In this document: positions 28,339-38,500 of the stretch, piece after piece
How positions within the stretch are numbered: position 1 is the stretch's first letter
Layout of the letters: each line of letters begins with the position of its first letter
The notes under the pieces: model-generated
What the model was told of the DNA's origin: nothing
The model's database searches: none
Seen by the model: only the letters and a program-made list of their open reading frames with translations
Assembly (NCBI RefSeq): GCF_007004065.1
Contig: NZ_VFSV01000003.1
Coordinates: forward strand, 1-64,000
Length of the DNA stretch: 64,000 bases
DNA from: Palleronia caenipelagi
GTDB lineage: Bacteria > Pseudomonadota > Alphaproteobacteria > Rhodobacterales > Rhodobacteraceae
Direction: 5' to 3'
Program-made: the position numbers and the translations under genes

Positions 28339-28797
28339 CTAAACGCCCCGATCTGATTTCAGGAGATCCTGCAACCGCGCCTCCTCTTCGGCGCTCAGCG
28401 CCTCAGGAGCAGGCGCAGTGGACCGGCGCCGCAGGGTTGCCGCCCCAATCCCCAGCCCCGCGAGCAGCATCAGAGGTCCCGCCAGCCAGAGAATGAGGTT
28501 GGAGCCGTCGGTGCGCGGCTTCAGCAGAACATATTCCCCATAGCGATCGACCAGATAGCTGATGACCTCGTCATCGCTGTCCCCGGCCACCAGCCGCTCC
28601 CGCACTGCCAGCCGCAGGTCGCGCGCGAGATCTGCATTGCTCTCGTCGATACTCTCGTTGCGACAAACCAGACAGCGAAGACCGGCGGAGAGGTCCCGCG
28701 CGCGCGCCTCCAGCTCGGGATCGTCCAGCATCTCATCGGGCTGTACCGCCCAGACAGGGGCCGCAAGGAGCGTCAGGATCAGGATGAAGCGCTTCAT
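28339..28797 (-). CDS. ccmH: Cytochrome c biogenesis protein CcmH (CcmL/NrfF type)
   Basis: The 152-residue protein has a cleavable signal (MKRFILILTLLAAPVWA), then LRCLVCRNESIDESNADLARDLR with the thiol pair Cys-x-x-Cys-Arg that reduces apocytochrome cysteines, and one C-terminal membrane helix (LILWLAGPLMLLAGLGIG). It acts on the periplasmic side with CcmF in haem attachment. It overlaps ccmF by four bases. The tail after the helix is basic to acidic (EEEARLQDLLKSD). Confidence 0.93.
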   Translation of the reverse strand: MKRFILILTLLAAPVWAVQPDEMLDDPELEARARDLSAGLRCLVCRNESIDESNADLARDLRLAVRERLVAGDSDDEVISYLVDRYGEYVLLKPRTDGSNLILWLAGPLMLLAGLGIGAATLRRRSTAPAPEALSAEEEARLQDLLKSDRGV

Positions 28798-30764
28798 TCT
28801 GCAGGCACCGTCTTGCGGGTCTGGCGCGCCGCCCCGGCGGCCACGCGATACCTCCGGTCGGTCAGGGACAGAACCCCGCCAATGGCCATGATGATCGCCC
28901 CGGCCCAGATCCAGTTAGCAAAAGGCTTGATATAGGTGCGCACGGCCCAGCCGCCGCCCTCCTGCGGGTCACCGATCACCAGATAAATGTCCCTCAGCAC
29001 GCCATTGTCGATGGCGGCCTCGGTGGTGGGCATCCGGGCGACCGGATAGAGACGTTTCTCCGGCTCCAGCACGGCGACAGTGCGTCCGTTCCGTGTGACT
29101 TTCATCTCGGCCACGGTGCTGAGATAGTTCGGCCCTTCTTCCTCATGCACCTCGACCAGCGTGATGTCATAACCCGCGACAGAGAAGGTCTCGCCCACCT
29201 GCGCCACACGGATATCCTCGACCTGCCAGGCCGTCAGAGCGCCGACGCCGAAAATGGTGATACCGAAGCCCCCATGAGCCACGGCCTTACCCCAGTCAGC
29301 CCGCGGCAGGCGCGACAGGCGGCGGAGCTTCTCCGACCGCACCCGGCCCGCGCGGGTCCAGAGCTCTGCCGCGGCGCCAAAGACGAGCCACGCACAAAGC
29401 ACCGCCGCCATTGGCGCGAGCATCGAGCCGCCGGTTTGCACCACCCACGTCAAACCGCCCAGTGCCACCGACAGCGCCAGCACGCCCCAGAGCTGTCCCA
29501 TGGCTCGGTCGAGCCGTCCCCGCTTCCACGGGAGAATCGCTCCGATGGGCAATAATGCCGCCAGCGCGACCATGAAGGGCGTAAAGGCCGCATCGAAGAA
29601 CGGTGCGCCGACCGAGAGTTTCCGGCCAAAAGCCATCTCCGCCACGAGCGGCCAGACCGTGCCCACAAAGACGACCATGGCCGAGACGACCAGCAGGATG
29701 TTGTTGGCCACTAAGGCGCTCTCGCGGGACACTGTGGCGAACACGCCCTTGGCCTCCAGCGCCGAGGACCGCGCCGCATAGATCGTCAAGGCCCCGCCCA
29801 TGAAGACTGCGGTGATCGCCAGAAGGTACACGCCTCGCTCTGGATCGTTGGCGAAAGCGTGGACCGAGGTCAGCACGCCCGAGCGGACGATAAACGCCCC
29901 GATGAGCGAGAAGCCAAAGGCAAGGATGGCCAGCAGGATCGTCCAGCTTTTGAGCGATTCGCGCTTCTCCACCACGATGGCGGAGTGCAGCAGCGCCGCC
30001 GAGATGAGCCACGGCATGAAGCTGGCGTTTTCCACCGGATCCCAAAACCAAAAGCCGCCCCAGCCCAGTTCGTAATAAGCCCACCACGAGCCCAGCGCGA
30101 TGCCCACCGTCAGGAACAGCCACGCCGCCAGCGTCCAGGGCCGCACCCAGCGCCCCCATGCCGCATCGACCCGGCCCTCGATCAGCGCGGCAACGGCGAA
30201 GGAAAACGCCATGGAGAGGCCCACATAGCCGAGATAGAGAAACGGCGGATGGAACGCGAGCCCGGGATCTTGCAACAGCGGGTTCAAGTCCTGCCCGTTC
30301 ATCGGAGGCACCGCCAGACGGGTGAACGGGTTGGATGTAAAAATCAAAAAGCTCAGAAAGGCGATGCCGATAGAGCCCTGTACGCCAAGCACCCGGGCCT
30401 TTAGCGTTTCCGACAGGTTACCGCCGAACCAAACCGCCAGCGCCCCATAAAGCGCCAGAATCAGGCACCAGAGCAGCATCGACCCCTCGTGGTTGCCCCA
30501 GACGCCGCTGATCTTGTAGATCATCGGTTTCGCGGTGTGCGAGTTCGCTGTGACGATTTGTAGGGAGAAATCCGAGGCCACAAAAGCCCAGGTCAGCGCA
30601 CCGAACGCGATCAGCAAGCAACCAAATTGCGACACAGCCGCGGGTTCCGCCGCGGCCATGAAGGGCCGCCAGCCTTTTGCGGCGCCAATCAGAGGAAATA
30701 CGGTCTGTACCACTGCCATCAGCAGGGCCAGAATCAGGGCGAAATGTCCGAGTTCTACGATCAT
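28794..30764 (-). CDS. ccmF: Haem lyase CcmF
   Basis: The 656-residue polytopic protein shows the CcmF signatures: KISGVWGNHEGSMLLW near residue 85, HPPFLYLGYVGLSMAF, the tryptophan-rich WWD block WGGFWFWDPVENASFMPWL, SLIGAFIVRSGVLTSVHAFA and, near the C-terminus, the periplasmic region with YLSTVAEMKV and a final membrane helix. CcmF attaches haem from CcmE to apocytochrome c. Its start lies 123 bases downstream of the lysis cassette that separates it from ccmE. It overlaps ccmH by four bases. Confidence 0.96.
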   Translation of the reverse strand: MIVELGHFALILALLMAVVQTVFPLIGAAKGWRPFMAAAEPAAVSQFGCLLIAFGALTWAFVASDFSLQIVTANSHTAKPMIYKISGVWGNHEGSMLLWCLILALYGALAVWFGGNLSETLKARVLGVQGSIGIAFLSFLIFTSNPFTRLAVPPMNGQDLNPLLQDPGLAFHPPFLYLGYVGLSMAFSFAVAALIEGRVDAAWGRWVRPWTLAAWLFLTVGIALGSWWAYYELGWGGFWFWDPVENASFMPWLISAALLHSAIVVEKRESLKSWTILLAILAFGFSLIGAFIVRSGVLTSVHAFANDPERGVYLLAITAVFMGGALTIYAARSSALEAKGVFATVSRESALVANNILLVVSAMVVFVGTVWPLVAEMAFGRKLSVGAPFFDAAFTPFMVALAALLPIGAILPWKRGRLDRAMGQLWGVLALSVALGGLTWVVQTGGSMLAPMAAVLCAWLVFGAAAELWTRAGRVRSEKLRRLSRLPRADWGKAVAHGGFGITIFGVGALTAWQVEDIRVAQVGETFSVAGYDITLVEVHEEEGPNYLSTVAEMKVTRNGRTVAVLEPEKRLYPVARMPTTEAAIDNGVLRDIYLVIGDPQEGGGWAVRTYIKPFANWIWAGAIIMAIGGVLSLTDRRYRVAAGAARQTRKTVPAE

Positions 30765-30887
30765 GCCCCGGTTCTAGCGCGCGCAGTCGGCTGCGCCAAT
30801 GGGGTGCGGGGTTCAGCCGCGCTTCATATTGCCGAGGGCTCGTGCGGGGACAGGAGCCGGAGACATCCCGGCACCCGTCCGTATCAC

Positions 30888-31076
30888 TCACAGAACATGG
30901 TCCACCGCAATCCGCGCCCGGATCAGTGTCGTCATTTCGGTCAGGACCTTGGTGTTATGATCCAGCGCCTGTCGGGTCGCCGCGTCTGACTGGCCTTCTC
31001 GATAAAGTAGATAGAAGACCAGCAGCACCCAAGGCCCGTCCTGCGAAATCAGGCGGATGAGGGTTTCAAGATCCAC
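30888..31076 (-). CDS. Small membrane protein of the lysis cassette
   Basis: This 62-residue protein (VDLETLIRLIS..., GTG start) has one hydrophobic segment (PWVLLVFYLLYR) and a helical tail ALDHNTKVLTEMTTLIRA. The GTG 31076 is preceded by GGAGAG eight bases away. Its start overlaps the holin's out-of-frame stop. Without a frame change its reading frame is continuous with the first half of the holin, giving a false fused frame of 229 codons. The role is unknown; position suggests an auxiliary lysis or holin-regulating protein. Confidence 0.62.
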   Translation of the reverse strand: MDLETLIRLISQDGPWVLLVFYLLYREGQSDAATRQALDHNTKVLTEMTTLIRARIAVDHVL

Positions 31077-31577
31077 GTCCGGCTCTCCAGTCGCTGAGCG
31101 CAGGATTGTCCTCCGATCCTTCCGTTCCCGGTTCTGGCGGGGATCTTCGGGTCGGTCCTGAAACCACCGGCCGCAAGAACGAGCGTCGGAATTCCTGCGA
31201 TTTGATCTGGTGGCGGGCGCCAAAAAATAAGATGATACGATAGCCGCCAGCAACCAACATAGCGGCTCCGGCACCAGTGCGAGCCCGACCATCCGAGCCG
31301 AGAACCAGTCCGGCGCCACCATTGCAGAAACAAACAATCCTAATGTGCCCAGAGCCATGGCCGGGCGTGGCACGCGGTTTAACCCGTCCATGAAGGCATC
31401 AAAGGCCGAGCGCTCCCGCGCTGCGAACTCTGCCCCGAACTGGTCAAGAGCGGCGCTCTGATGATCCGCCGCGCGATCCGCCGCGTGTTCCGCATTTTCG
31501 CGGAAAACCCCCACGGTCTCCGCGACCACATTCCCGCCGCCAAAGCGCGTCTCCATTGCTTTTCCCATCAGGCCCAT
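31066..31577 (-). CDS. GTA-type three-helix holin, interrupted by a -1 frame change
   Basis: The first 115 codons in one frame give MGLMGKAMETRFGGGN, a helical polar region, FMDGLNRVPRPAMALGTLGLFVSAM and LALVPEPLCWLLAAIVSSYF, the pattern of three-TM holins used for gene-transfer-agent release. The expected continuation (FGARHQIKSQEFRR..., ending EDNPALSDWRA) lies in the -1 frame and stops at 31066. The change falls in a run of six T (31222-31227 on the plus strand as A6), read as TAT TTT TTG, an exact X-XXY-YYZ slippery heptamer. Either a one-base deletion broke the gene or the ribosome slips by -1. It overlaps the muramidase by ten bases. Confidence 0.75.
31222..31228 (-). promoter_or_regulatory. 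Candidate -1 frameshift heptamer T-TTT-TTG in the holin gene
   Basis: In the reading frame of the holin N-terminus the minus strand has TAT TTT TTG, that is T-TTT-TTG, where the conserved protein sequence moves from that frame to the -1 frame. A slip would give ...SSYFLGARHQIK... and the normal holin end. I could not establish a downstream pseudoknot. The alternative is a simple indel in the homopolymer, real or a sequencing error. Confidence 0.45.
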
Positions 31578-32179
31578 GACGCGACCCTCCGCCGATGCTC
31601 ACCCTCGGAGAGGTGATAGCGTGGCGAGATGAACTCTTCGGCCCGACGGATCCACCCGCCTTTGCCCCCCTCCCGGGTCCGCGCATATTTGCGCATCGTT
31701 GGGCGGCGGTCGGCGAGGCGGTAGTAGTAGTTTCGCCGGGCGATTCCGTAGGCGTCGGCGAGATGGTTTGGTGCGGCCCGCGCCGCAGCCTCAGCCGCAG
31801 CACAGGTTTGCGGACCGATAACCCCATCCATGGCAACCTGCTGCCCCATCTGGTTCGACAGATCCTGGAGAATGCGCACCGCCCGCGCGCCGGCATTAAC
31901 ATACATGTCAAAGACCGAAGCTTGCAACGCGACGGGTAGGAGCCGAATCTTCGGCCTTTCGAAATAGTGCTTCAGAAAGATATCGGTCGCCAGCTTTCGG
32001 TCGATCCGGCGCACATCGGCGACATCCACATCGCCATCTCCGTCCAGATCGAGGCCCAACCGGCGCATCGTGTGGATTGTCACACCGAATTTCGTGGCGC
32101 CGCCCGGGTCATCGGGATCATTCACGAACCCACCTTCCCGCGCGACGATCGCTTCGGCAATTTGTCTGACGTCTTGCAT
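31568..32179 (-). CDS. GH108 N-acetylmuramidase (GTA-type endolysin)
   Basis: The 203-residue protein has the GH108 catalytic block IVAREGGFVNDPDDPGGATKFGVT with the EGG glutamate near residue 15, GLDLDGDGDVDVADVRRID resembling a calcium-binding loop, then FDMYVNAGARAVRILQ, and a C-terminal peptidoglycan-binding-3 part with GVIGPQTCAAAEAA and GIARRNYYYRLADRRPTMRKY. It cleaves the glycan strand. There is no signal peptide, so export needs the holin encoded next. In Rhodobacter capsulatus a comparable unlinked endolysin/holin pair releases gene transfer agent particles; the same role is inferred. It lies between ccmE and ccmF. Confidence 0.88.
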   Translation of the reverse strand: MQDVRQIAEAIVAREGGFVNDPDDPGGATKFGVTIHTMRRLGLDLDGDGDVDVADVRRIDRKLATDIFLKHYFERPKIRLLPVALQASVFDMYVNAGARAVRILQDLSNQMGQQVAMDGVIGPQTCAAAEAAARAAPNHLADAYGIARRNYYYRLADRRPTMRKYARTREGGKGGWIRRAEEFISPRYHLSEGEHRRRVASWA

Positions 32180-32231
32180 CGGCCCACCCCCTTTGTGGCT
32201 GAAAACGCCACCAAAGATGGGCCCGGGGGGG

Positions 32232-32690
32232 TTAATTCGTGGCGACGCCGTCGGTCGGAGCCTTATAGACTCCCTGCTCCTTCAGAGCGTCCACGACCTC
32301 CTTGGGCATGTAACTTTCGTCATGTTTTGCAAGGATTTCCGTCGCCTCGAAGACACCATTAACATAGCGTCCGGTACCGATCATTCCTTCGCCCTCGCCA
32401 AAGAGATCGGGCAGCACGCCGGTATAAACAACCGGGATGGTCGCCCCGCCATCGGTGACCTCGAACCGCACCGTCTCACCCTGCCCGCGCTCCAGACTGT
32501 CCTCGGCGACCAGACCACCGAGGCGGAACACTTCATTGGGGGGAGGCGCGACCTCGGCCACCTGGCTTGGCGAGCGGAAAAAGTTGATGCCGTCGCGCAT
32601 CGCATAGCCGATCAGCCCGGTGGCAATCACCAAAGCGACCACCGCGATGGCGATGACCTGAATCCGACGCTGTTTCTTCAGACCTTTCAT
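32232..32690 (-). CDS. ccmE: Cytochrome c-type biogenesis haem chaperone CcmE
   Basis: The 152-residue protein has an N-terminal signal anchor (IQVIAIAVVALVIATGLIGYAM), then an OB-fold domain with FRLGGLVAEDSLERG, VRFEVTDG, VVYTGVLPDLFGEGEG and the haem-binding histidine and tyrosine in ILAKHDESYMPKEV. It carries haem covalently to CcmF in the periplasm. The gene is 7 bases from argC and probably shares its transcript. The next gene is a muramidase rather than ccmF. Confidence 0.96.
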   Translation of the reverse strand: MKGLKKQRRIQVIAIAVVALVIATGLIGYAMRDGINFFRSPSQVAEVAPPPNEVFRLGGLVAEDSLERGQGETVRFEVTDGGATIPVVYTGVLPDLFGEGEGMIGTGRYVNGVFEATEILAKHDESYMPKEVVDALKEQGVYKAPTDGVATN

Positions 32691-32697
32691 GACATCC

Positions 32698-33726
32698 TCA
32701 CGGGAAAACGGGCGCGAAAGTGAGCCCTGAATCTTCGTCCAAGCCTAGCATCAGGTTCGCGTTCTGCACAGCCTGACCGGAGGACCCCTTGGTCAGATTG
32801 TCGAGAGCGGCCAGAACAATCGTCCGCCCCTCCCTCCGATCAGCTACCACGCCGATATGGCAATGGTTGGAACCCCTTATGTGGCGGGTCGAAGGTGTCT
32901 CACCAATGGGCAGAACGGTCAGGAAGGTCTCATTCGCATAACGATCCGCCAGCGCGCGATGAATAGACGCAGCGTCGCCCCGAACATAGACCGTGGCAAG
33001 GATACCGCGATTGGCAGGGATCAGGTGGGGGGTGAACTGCACCTCAACGGGCCGCCCCGCGATGGCAGAGAACTCCTGATCGAACTCGCCCAGATGCCGG
33101 TGCACTCCGCCCACGGAATAGGCGTGATAGCCCTCCGACAGCTCTGCGTGCAGCAGGTTTTCCTTCAGCGACCGACCAGCCCCGGACACCCCGCATTTCA
33201 GGTCCATGATGATCTCGTCGAGGTCGATCACCCCGGCCTCGATCAGGGGCCGCAGGGCATATTGGCCCGTCGCCGCGTTGCAACCCGTCCCGGCGACCAG
33301 TCGCGCAGCTGCGATCTTGTCACGATAGAACTCGGTCAGGCCGTAGACGGCCTCTTTCTGCAAGTCCGGCGCGGCGTGGGGTTTACCATACCACTTCTCA
33401 TAGGCCGCCGGGTCCCGCAGCCGGAAATCAGCCGAGAGATCAACAATTTTGAGGTCACGGGGTAGTTCCGCAATCACCGCCTGCGATGTGGCATGGGGCA
33501 GCGCGCAAAAGGCCAGATCAATGCTGGAGAAGTCTATCTCTTCGATCTTCACCAAGTCCGGCAGATCCAGATGGCGCAGATGGGGGAACACGGACCCCAT
33601 AGGCTGGCCCGCCTTACGCTCGCCGGACAGCGCCGCAACCTCCAGATCGGGGTGGGTCGCGATGATGCGGACGAGTTCCGCGCCGGTATAGCCCGACGCG
33701 CCAAGAATGGCGATTTTGTGGGTCAT
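32698..33726 (-). CDS. argC: N-acetyl-gamma-glutamyl-phosphate reductase
   Basis: The 342-residue protein begins with an NAD(P)-binding motif ([19 protein letters not shown]), continues with the family blocks [13 protein letters not shown] and [11 protein letters not shown], and has the catalytic cysteine in [18 protein letters not shown], then [12 protein letters not shown] and [18 protein letters not shown]. It reduces N-acetylglutamyl phosphate in arginine synthesis. It starts 30 bases after murI and is 7 bases before ccmE. Confidence 0.97.
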   Translation of the reverse strand: MTHKIAILGASGYTGAELVRIIATHPDLEVAALSGERKAGQPMGSVFPHLRHLDLPDLVKIEEIDFSSIDLAFCALPHATSQAVIAELPRDLKIVDLSADFRLRDPAAYEKWYGKPHAAPDLQKEAVYGLTEFYRDKIAAARLVAGTGCNAATGQYALRPLIEAGVIDLDEIIMDLKCGVSGAGRSLKENLLHAELSEGYHAYSVGGVHRHLGEFDQEFSAIAGRPVEVQFTPHLIPANRGILATVYVRGDAASIHRALADRYANETFLTVLPIGETPSTRHIRGSNHCHIGVVADRREGRTIVLAALDNLTKGSSGQAVQNANLMLGLDEDSGLTFAPVFP

Positions 33727-33756
33727 GGTCAGTCTCCGGTCGTGGCGGCTGCGGGT

Positions 33757-34569
33757 TCAGGCCTGCTCAAAGGTGATAGCCCGCCGCATAAAGCGGGTGG
33801 CCCCAGAGGACACCCGTCGCGGATCGCCCGTGGTCAGGAATTTTGCCTCTCCGCTGTGGCCCTTCATCTTCGGGTGCCGCTCCAGGTAATCGGCAAGACT
33901 GTCCGCCACCAGATTGGGCTGCGAGAACACCTCGACATCTGCGCCCAGAGCGTCCTGAAAGATGTCCTGCATGATCGGGTAATGAGTGCAACCCAGCACC
34001 GCCGCCTGCGGGTCGGGCATCTTGCGCTTGAGCGCGTCCACATGGCTACGCACCAGCGCCTCGGCGAGGATCATGTCCCCGTCCTCGATGGCGTCCACAA
34101 CGCCGCCACAAGCCTGCGTCTCAACGTCTACGCCAATGGCCCGGAACGCCAGCTCCCGCTGGAACGCCCGCGAAGCCACCGTGGCCGGGGTCGCGAATAG
34201 CGCCACATGCTTAACCTCCACCTCACGCGGCGGCGAGTTGTCGCCCCAGCGTCGCTCGGTCAGGGCTTCGATCAGGGGGACGAAAACACCCAGAACACGC
34301 TTGTCGCGCGGGATCCAGCCGTCCTGCATCCGCCGGAGCGCGGCCGCAGAGGCCGTGTTGCAGGCGAGGATGATCAGATCGCACCCTTCTTCCCAGAGCC
34401 GCTCGACCGCGGTGCAGGTGAGGTTGTAGATGTCATCCGCGTCGCGCACGCCATAGGGCGCGTGGGCACTGTCGGCGAAATACACAAAGGGCACATCCGG
34501 CAGGCGCTTTTCCAGCGCCGAAAGAACCGTGAGGCCGCCGAGGCCACTATCGAAAATGCCGACCGCCAT
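33757..34569 (-). CDS. murI: Glutamate racemase
   Basis: The 270-residue protein has [17 protein letters not shown] (first acidic residue), [28 protein letters not shown] with the first catalytic cysteine and [10 protein letters not shown] with the second. It makes D-glutamate for peptidoglycan. The start ATG 34569 overlaps the acyltransferase gene by 23 bases; a longer frame reaching 34752 is Arg-rich and antisense-like in composition and is rejected. Confidence 0.95.
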   Translation of the reverse strand: MAVGIFDSGLGGLTVLSALEKRLPDVPFVYFADSAHAPYGVRDADDIYNLTCTAVERLWEEGCDLIILACNTASAAALRRMQDGWIPRDKRVLGVFVPLIEALTERRWGDNSPPREVEVKHVALFATPATVASRAFQRELAFRAIGVDVETQACGGVVDAIEDGDMILAEALVRSHVDALKRKMPDPQAAVLGCTHYPIMQDIFQDALGADVEVFSQPNLVADSLADYLERHPKMKGHSGEAKFLTTGDPRRVSSGATRFMRRAITFEQA

Positions 34570-35545
34570 GTCTGTCTTTGTACCTCTGTTCGAATTCGTA
34601 ACCGTAGAACGCACCATTCCGGTGATTGTTCGACAGCCCGTAGGTCGTGTCACGCAGGAAGTCCATGAGGATCCGGCTGTCGCTCTGCCTCGCGCGGATT
34701 TCCTCCGGCGCAATCGGCGCACCGATGGACAACCGGACCGGCGCATCGACACGGGCCCGGAACTCCTTGATCAGCAGCGCCAGCCGCAAGGTCTGGTGCA
34801 AATGGCTCGCCAGTTGGAACAGCCGGGAATTGGCGCCTTCAAAATGGATTGGGATCACGGTTGCGCCGGACCGCGCGATCATCTTGGCGGTAAAGCCGCG
34901 CCACTGCGGGTCCATGGGCTGACCAAACGGACGCGGCGCCGTCGACACTGTACCTCCGGGAAAGACGCCGACAGCGCCACCCGCCGCGAGATAATCCAGA
35001 GCCTTTTGCCGGGTCTCGATATTCTGTCGCTGGGCCTCTTTCGACGGATCAAAGCTGATCGGCAGAATAATCCGGTCGAGAATTTCCGCTTTACGAAACA
35101 CCGTGTTGGCCAAAATGCGGAAGTCTCCGCGCGCGCGGCTCAAGATCAGCCCCATGGTCAGCCCGTCCAGGATACCGTAGGGATGATTGGCGACGAAGAT
35201 CAGCGGCCCGTCGCGAGGGATTGCTTCAAGGCTGCCCTGCTGAATATCCAACGTGATCCCATACCGGGCGGCCATGACCTCCCAGAAATCCGCCCCCGTC
35301 GCCAGCTCGTCCTCATACCCCTGAGCGCGTCGGATCAGCCCCAGTCGTCCGGTCGCATTTTCCAGCACACGAATGACGGTCCGCCCGCCGCGTGTCACGG
35401 CGGCGTTCGCGTAGGTGATGTCTCGGACGATTTGTCTGTGCAACGTCGGTCTCTGATTTTCCTCGCCAAAGGGAATATCCCAGACCGGGCGCCGCCGAAA
35501 GACCTCATTCCGCTGCTGCGCGCGCCTGATCCGGGCCGGCTGCAA
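34547..35545 (-). CDS. PlsC-type acyltransferase family protein
   Basis: The protein (up to 332 residues) has the acyltransferase blocks [17 protein letters not shown] (NH-x4-D motif as NHPYGILD), [24 protein letters not shown] (third motif) and TVIPIHFEG. It is probably a membrane-associated lysophospholipid acyltransferase; hemolysin-like names used for relatives are misleading. The only in-frame start that keeps the conserved RRPVWDIPF block is TTG 35545, which overlaps the oxidoreductase gene by 41 bases, so the start is uncertain. It also overlaps murI by 23 bases. Confidence 0.82.
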   Translation of the reverse strand: MQPARIRRAQQRNEVFRRRPVWDIPFGEENQRPTLHRQIVRDITYANAAVTRGGRTVIRVLENATGRLGLIRRAQGYEDELATGADFWEVMAARYGITLDIQQGSLEAIPRDGPLIFVANHPYGILDGLTMGLILSRARGDFRILANTVFRKAEILDRIILPISFDPSKEAQRQNIETRQKALDYLAAGGAVGVFPGGTVSTAPRPFGQPMDPQWRGFTAKMIARSGATVIPIHFEGANSRLFQLASHLHQTLRLALLIKEFRARVDAPVRLSIGAPIAPEEIRARQSDSRILMDFLRDTTYGLSNNHRNGAFYGYEFEQRYKDRHGGRHFR

Positions 35546-38500
35546 TCGCGTCCTTCAGTGCCGCGCGGGTCTCAGCGGCCCGCTCCGCATTGGCGGCTTT
35601 CACCGGTCCGAAACCTCGGATCTCCAGAGGCAATCGTGCCAGAGCCAGCACGGCATCCCGCGAGTCTGGCAGGCGGGGTATGGCCTCGGCCATGTCCACT
35701 TCGTACTCGCGGATGAGCTGGCGCTCCATGCGCCGCTCGGAGGTGTAGCCAAATGGGTCGAGCGGCGTGCCCCGCAGCACCTTACCCCTCGCCAGCAGCG
35801 GGAACAGCCGCTCCATTCCACGACCGAACCGCTTTTTCGGTGGGCGCTCGGCCTTTGCCGACAAAACCGGGGGAGACAGATGGTAGCTGATCCCCAGATC
35901 GCCATCGAAGGCCTCCTCCGCCATGACGCGGGTGGCGCGGAGCAGCCTGGCCACCTCGTATTCGTCCTTATAAGCCAAAAGCTTGTGATATCCTTCCGCC
36001 ACGGCCATACGCAGCTCGGCATCCTCAATGCCATCCAACATACGGCGATAGCGCCGGGCCAGCCGCTTGCCCTGATACGCCACCAGATGCGCTTCGCGAT
36101 AGGCGATACGCTCCTCGTAGGTCCTGGGCTGGTTGTTGACCTCAGGCGCGGTTACCGAGCGCGCCTCCCCGGGGTAATGGATCGCCCATCGGCCGATCTC
36201 GAAGGCCCGGAGGTTCCGCTCCACCGCCGCACCGTTCAGCTCGATCGCCTGCCGGATCGCCGCGAGACTCACAGGCACGTAACCCGCCTGCCAGGCCGCT
36301 CCAAAGACCACAATATTGGAGAAAATCGAATCGCCGAGCAAAACACTGGCGAGCCGCGTCGCGTCAAACAAGCTCAGCCGATCCTGCAAACGCCGCTCCA
36401 GCGCCAGCGCCAGATCCTCTTCGGGGATGCGAAAGCCCGGATCGCGGGTGAAATCCCCCGTCACCGTTACATGCGAATTGACAACAGCGCCGGTCCGCCC
36501 GGTTCGCAACAGACCCAGCGTCTTCGCCCCGGCGGAGACCACCAGATCGCCGCCGATCACCACATCGGCCTCGCCCGTGGCCACGCGGATCGCCGAGATC
36601 GCCTCAGGCGTTTCGCCAATCCGGCAATGGACATGAACCGCTCCGCCCTTTTGGGCGAGACCGGCCATCTCCATCATTCCCGCCCCGCGCCCGTCGAGAT
36701 GGGCCGCCATGGCAAGCACCGCCCCGATGGTCACCACGCCGGTCCCACCAATCCCAGTGATGACCACATTCCACGTGCCATCGATGGTGGGCAAAGCAGG
36801 CTCGGGGAGATCGCCCAGATCCACCTCACGCGCAGCGCCCTTGCGCGGCGTGCCTCCTGTCACCTCGACAAAAGAAGGGCAGAACCCGTTGAGACACGAA
36901 AAGTCTTTGTTACATGCGCTCTGGTCGATTTGCCGCTTCCGTCCCAGCTCGGTCTCGAGCGGCGTGATCGCCACACAATTGGACTGCACCCCACAGTCGC
37001 CGCAGCCCTCGCAAATCTCCGGATTGATAAAGATCCGCGTGTCGGGATCGGGGAAGAGGCCGCGCTTGCGCCGGCGACGCTTCTCTGCGGCACAGGTCTG
37101 AATGTAGAGAATCACGGTGACACCATCGCTCTCGCGACAGGTCTTCATTACGCTCTCCAGTTCATTCCGGTCGTGCCAGCCGACCTCAGACGGAAAGCCT
37201 CGACGGTCGGGCTCTTCCTTTGGGTCATAGACGACGTCGACGCTCTTGGCCCCGGCGGCCAGAACCTCACGGGCGATCCGCTCCGCCGACAACCCGCCCT
37301 CGTTGCTCTGCCCCCCGGTCATCGCCACCGCGTCGTTATACAGGATCTTGTAGGTAATCCGCGTACCCGCCGCGATGGCCGCGCGGATGGCCATCAGGCC
37401 GGAGTGATTGTAGGTCCCGTCCCCGATATTCTGAAACACGTGCTCCGTAGTAGAGAACGGCGCCTCGCCAATCCAGTTGGCCCCCTCACCCCCCATCTGA
37501 GTGGCGGCAGCGGTGTTCCGGTCCATCCACAGTGCCATGTAATGACACCCGATGCCCGCATAGGCTCGAGACCCATCGGGGACCTTCGTCGACGTGTTGT
37601 GAGGGCAACCGGCACAGAAATAGGGCAACCGGGCGGCTAATTCGGTGGCGTTGTCCGCCCGCTGCGCCTCCTGCAAGCGGTTGAGTCGCGATGTCAGCTC
37701 TTCCGACCCGCGCCCCTCCTCCTCCAGAATGGCACCAAGCCGCGTAGCGATCATCACCGGGTCGATGCTCATTTTCACCGGAAAGAGCAACTCGCGCTCG
37801 CGATCCCCGATGCCGCCTTTATACCAGCCATAGACACGCCGCCCCTGCCGGTCGTCGAAGATCGCCTCTTTGATCTGCACCTCGATGAGTTTGCGCTTTT
37901 CCTCGACGACAACAATCAGATCCAGCCCCACGGCCCAGTCGCGAAAGCTGCGCATATCCAACGGAAAGGTCTGTGCGACTTTATAGGTCGTGATCCCGAG
38001 GGCCTCTGCCCGGGCCTCGTCGATGCCCAGAAGCGCCAGCGCGTGGACAAGATCGAGCCAGTTCTTGCCCGCCGCAACGAAGCCGATTTTTGCCCCGGAC
38101 TTGCCCCAAACCCGCCGATCAATCCGGTTGGCATGGGCGAAGGCCTCAGCCGCGTGGCGCTTGTAGTCGATCAGCCGCGCCTCCTGCGGGATCGGCATGT
38201 CTCCCAGCCGGATATTTAGCCCCCCCTCGGGCAGCACCATGTCAGGCGTCACGAACCGGAACCGGTCCGGTCGCCCGTCCACGACACTGGTCACCTCGAC
38301 CGTGTCTTTCATCAATTTCAGCCCCGCCCAAAGGCCTGCATAGCGCGACAGGGCAAATCCATAGAGCCCGAGATCCAGAATTTCCTGTACGCCGGCGGGT
38401 GACAAAACCGGCATACTCGCATCGATCACAGCCCAGTCCGACTGATGACAGGTGGTGGAGCTCTCGCCGGTGTGGTCGTCTCCCATCGCCATCAGTGCTC

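Noticed and set aside
32180-32231. Terminator after ccmE that would insulate the lysis cassette
   Set aside because: The stem (CTTTGGTGGC with GCCACAAAG) has a bulge and no T-run, so it is not a convincing intrinsic terminator.
34529-37640. Long plus-strand frames over the acyltransferase and IOR genes
   Set aside because: Arg/Pro/His-rich shadows without motifs; the minus-strand genes are well supported.
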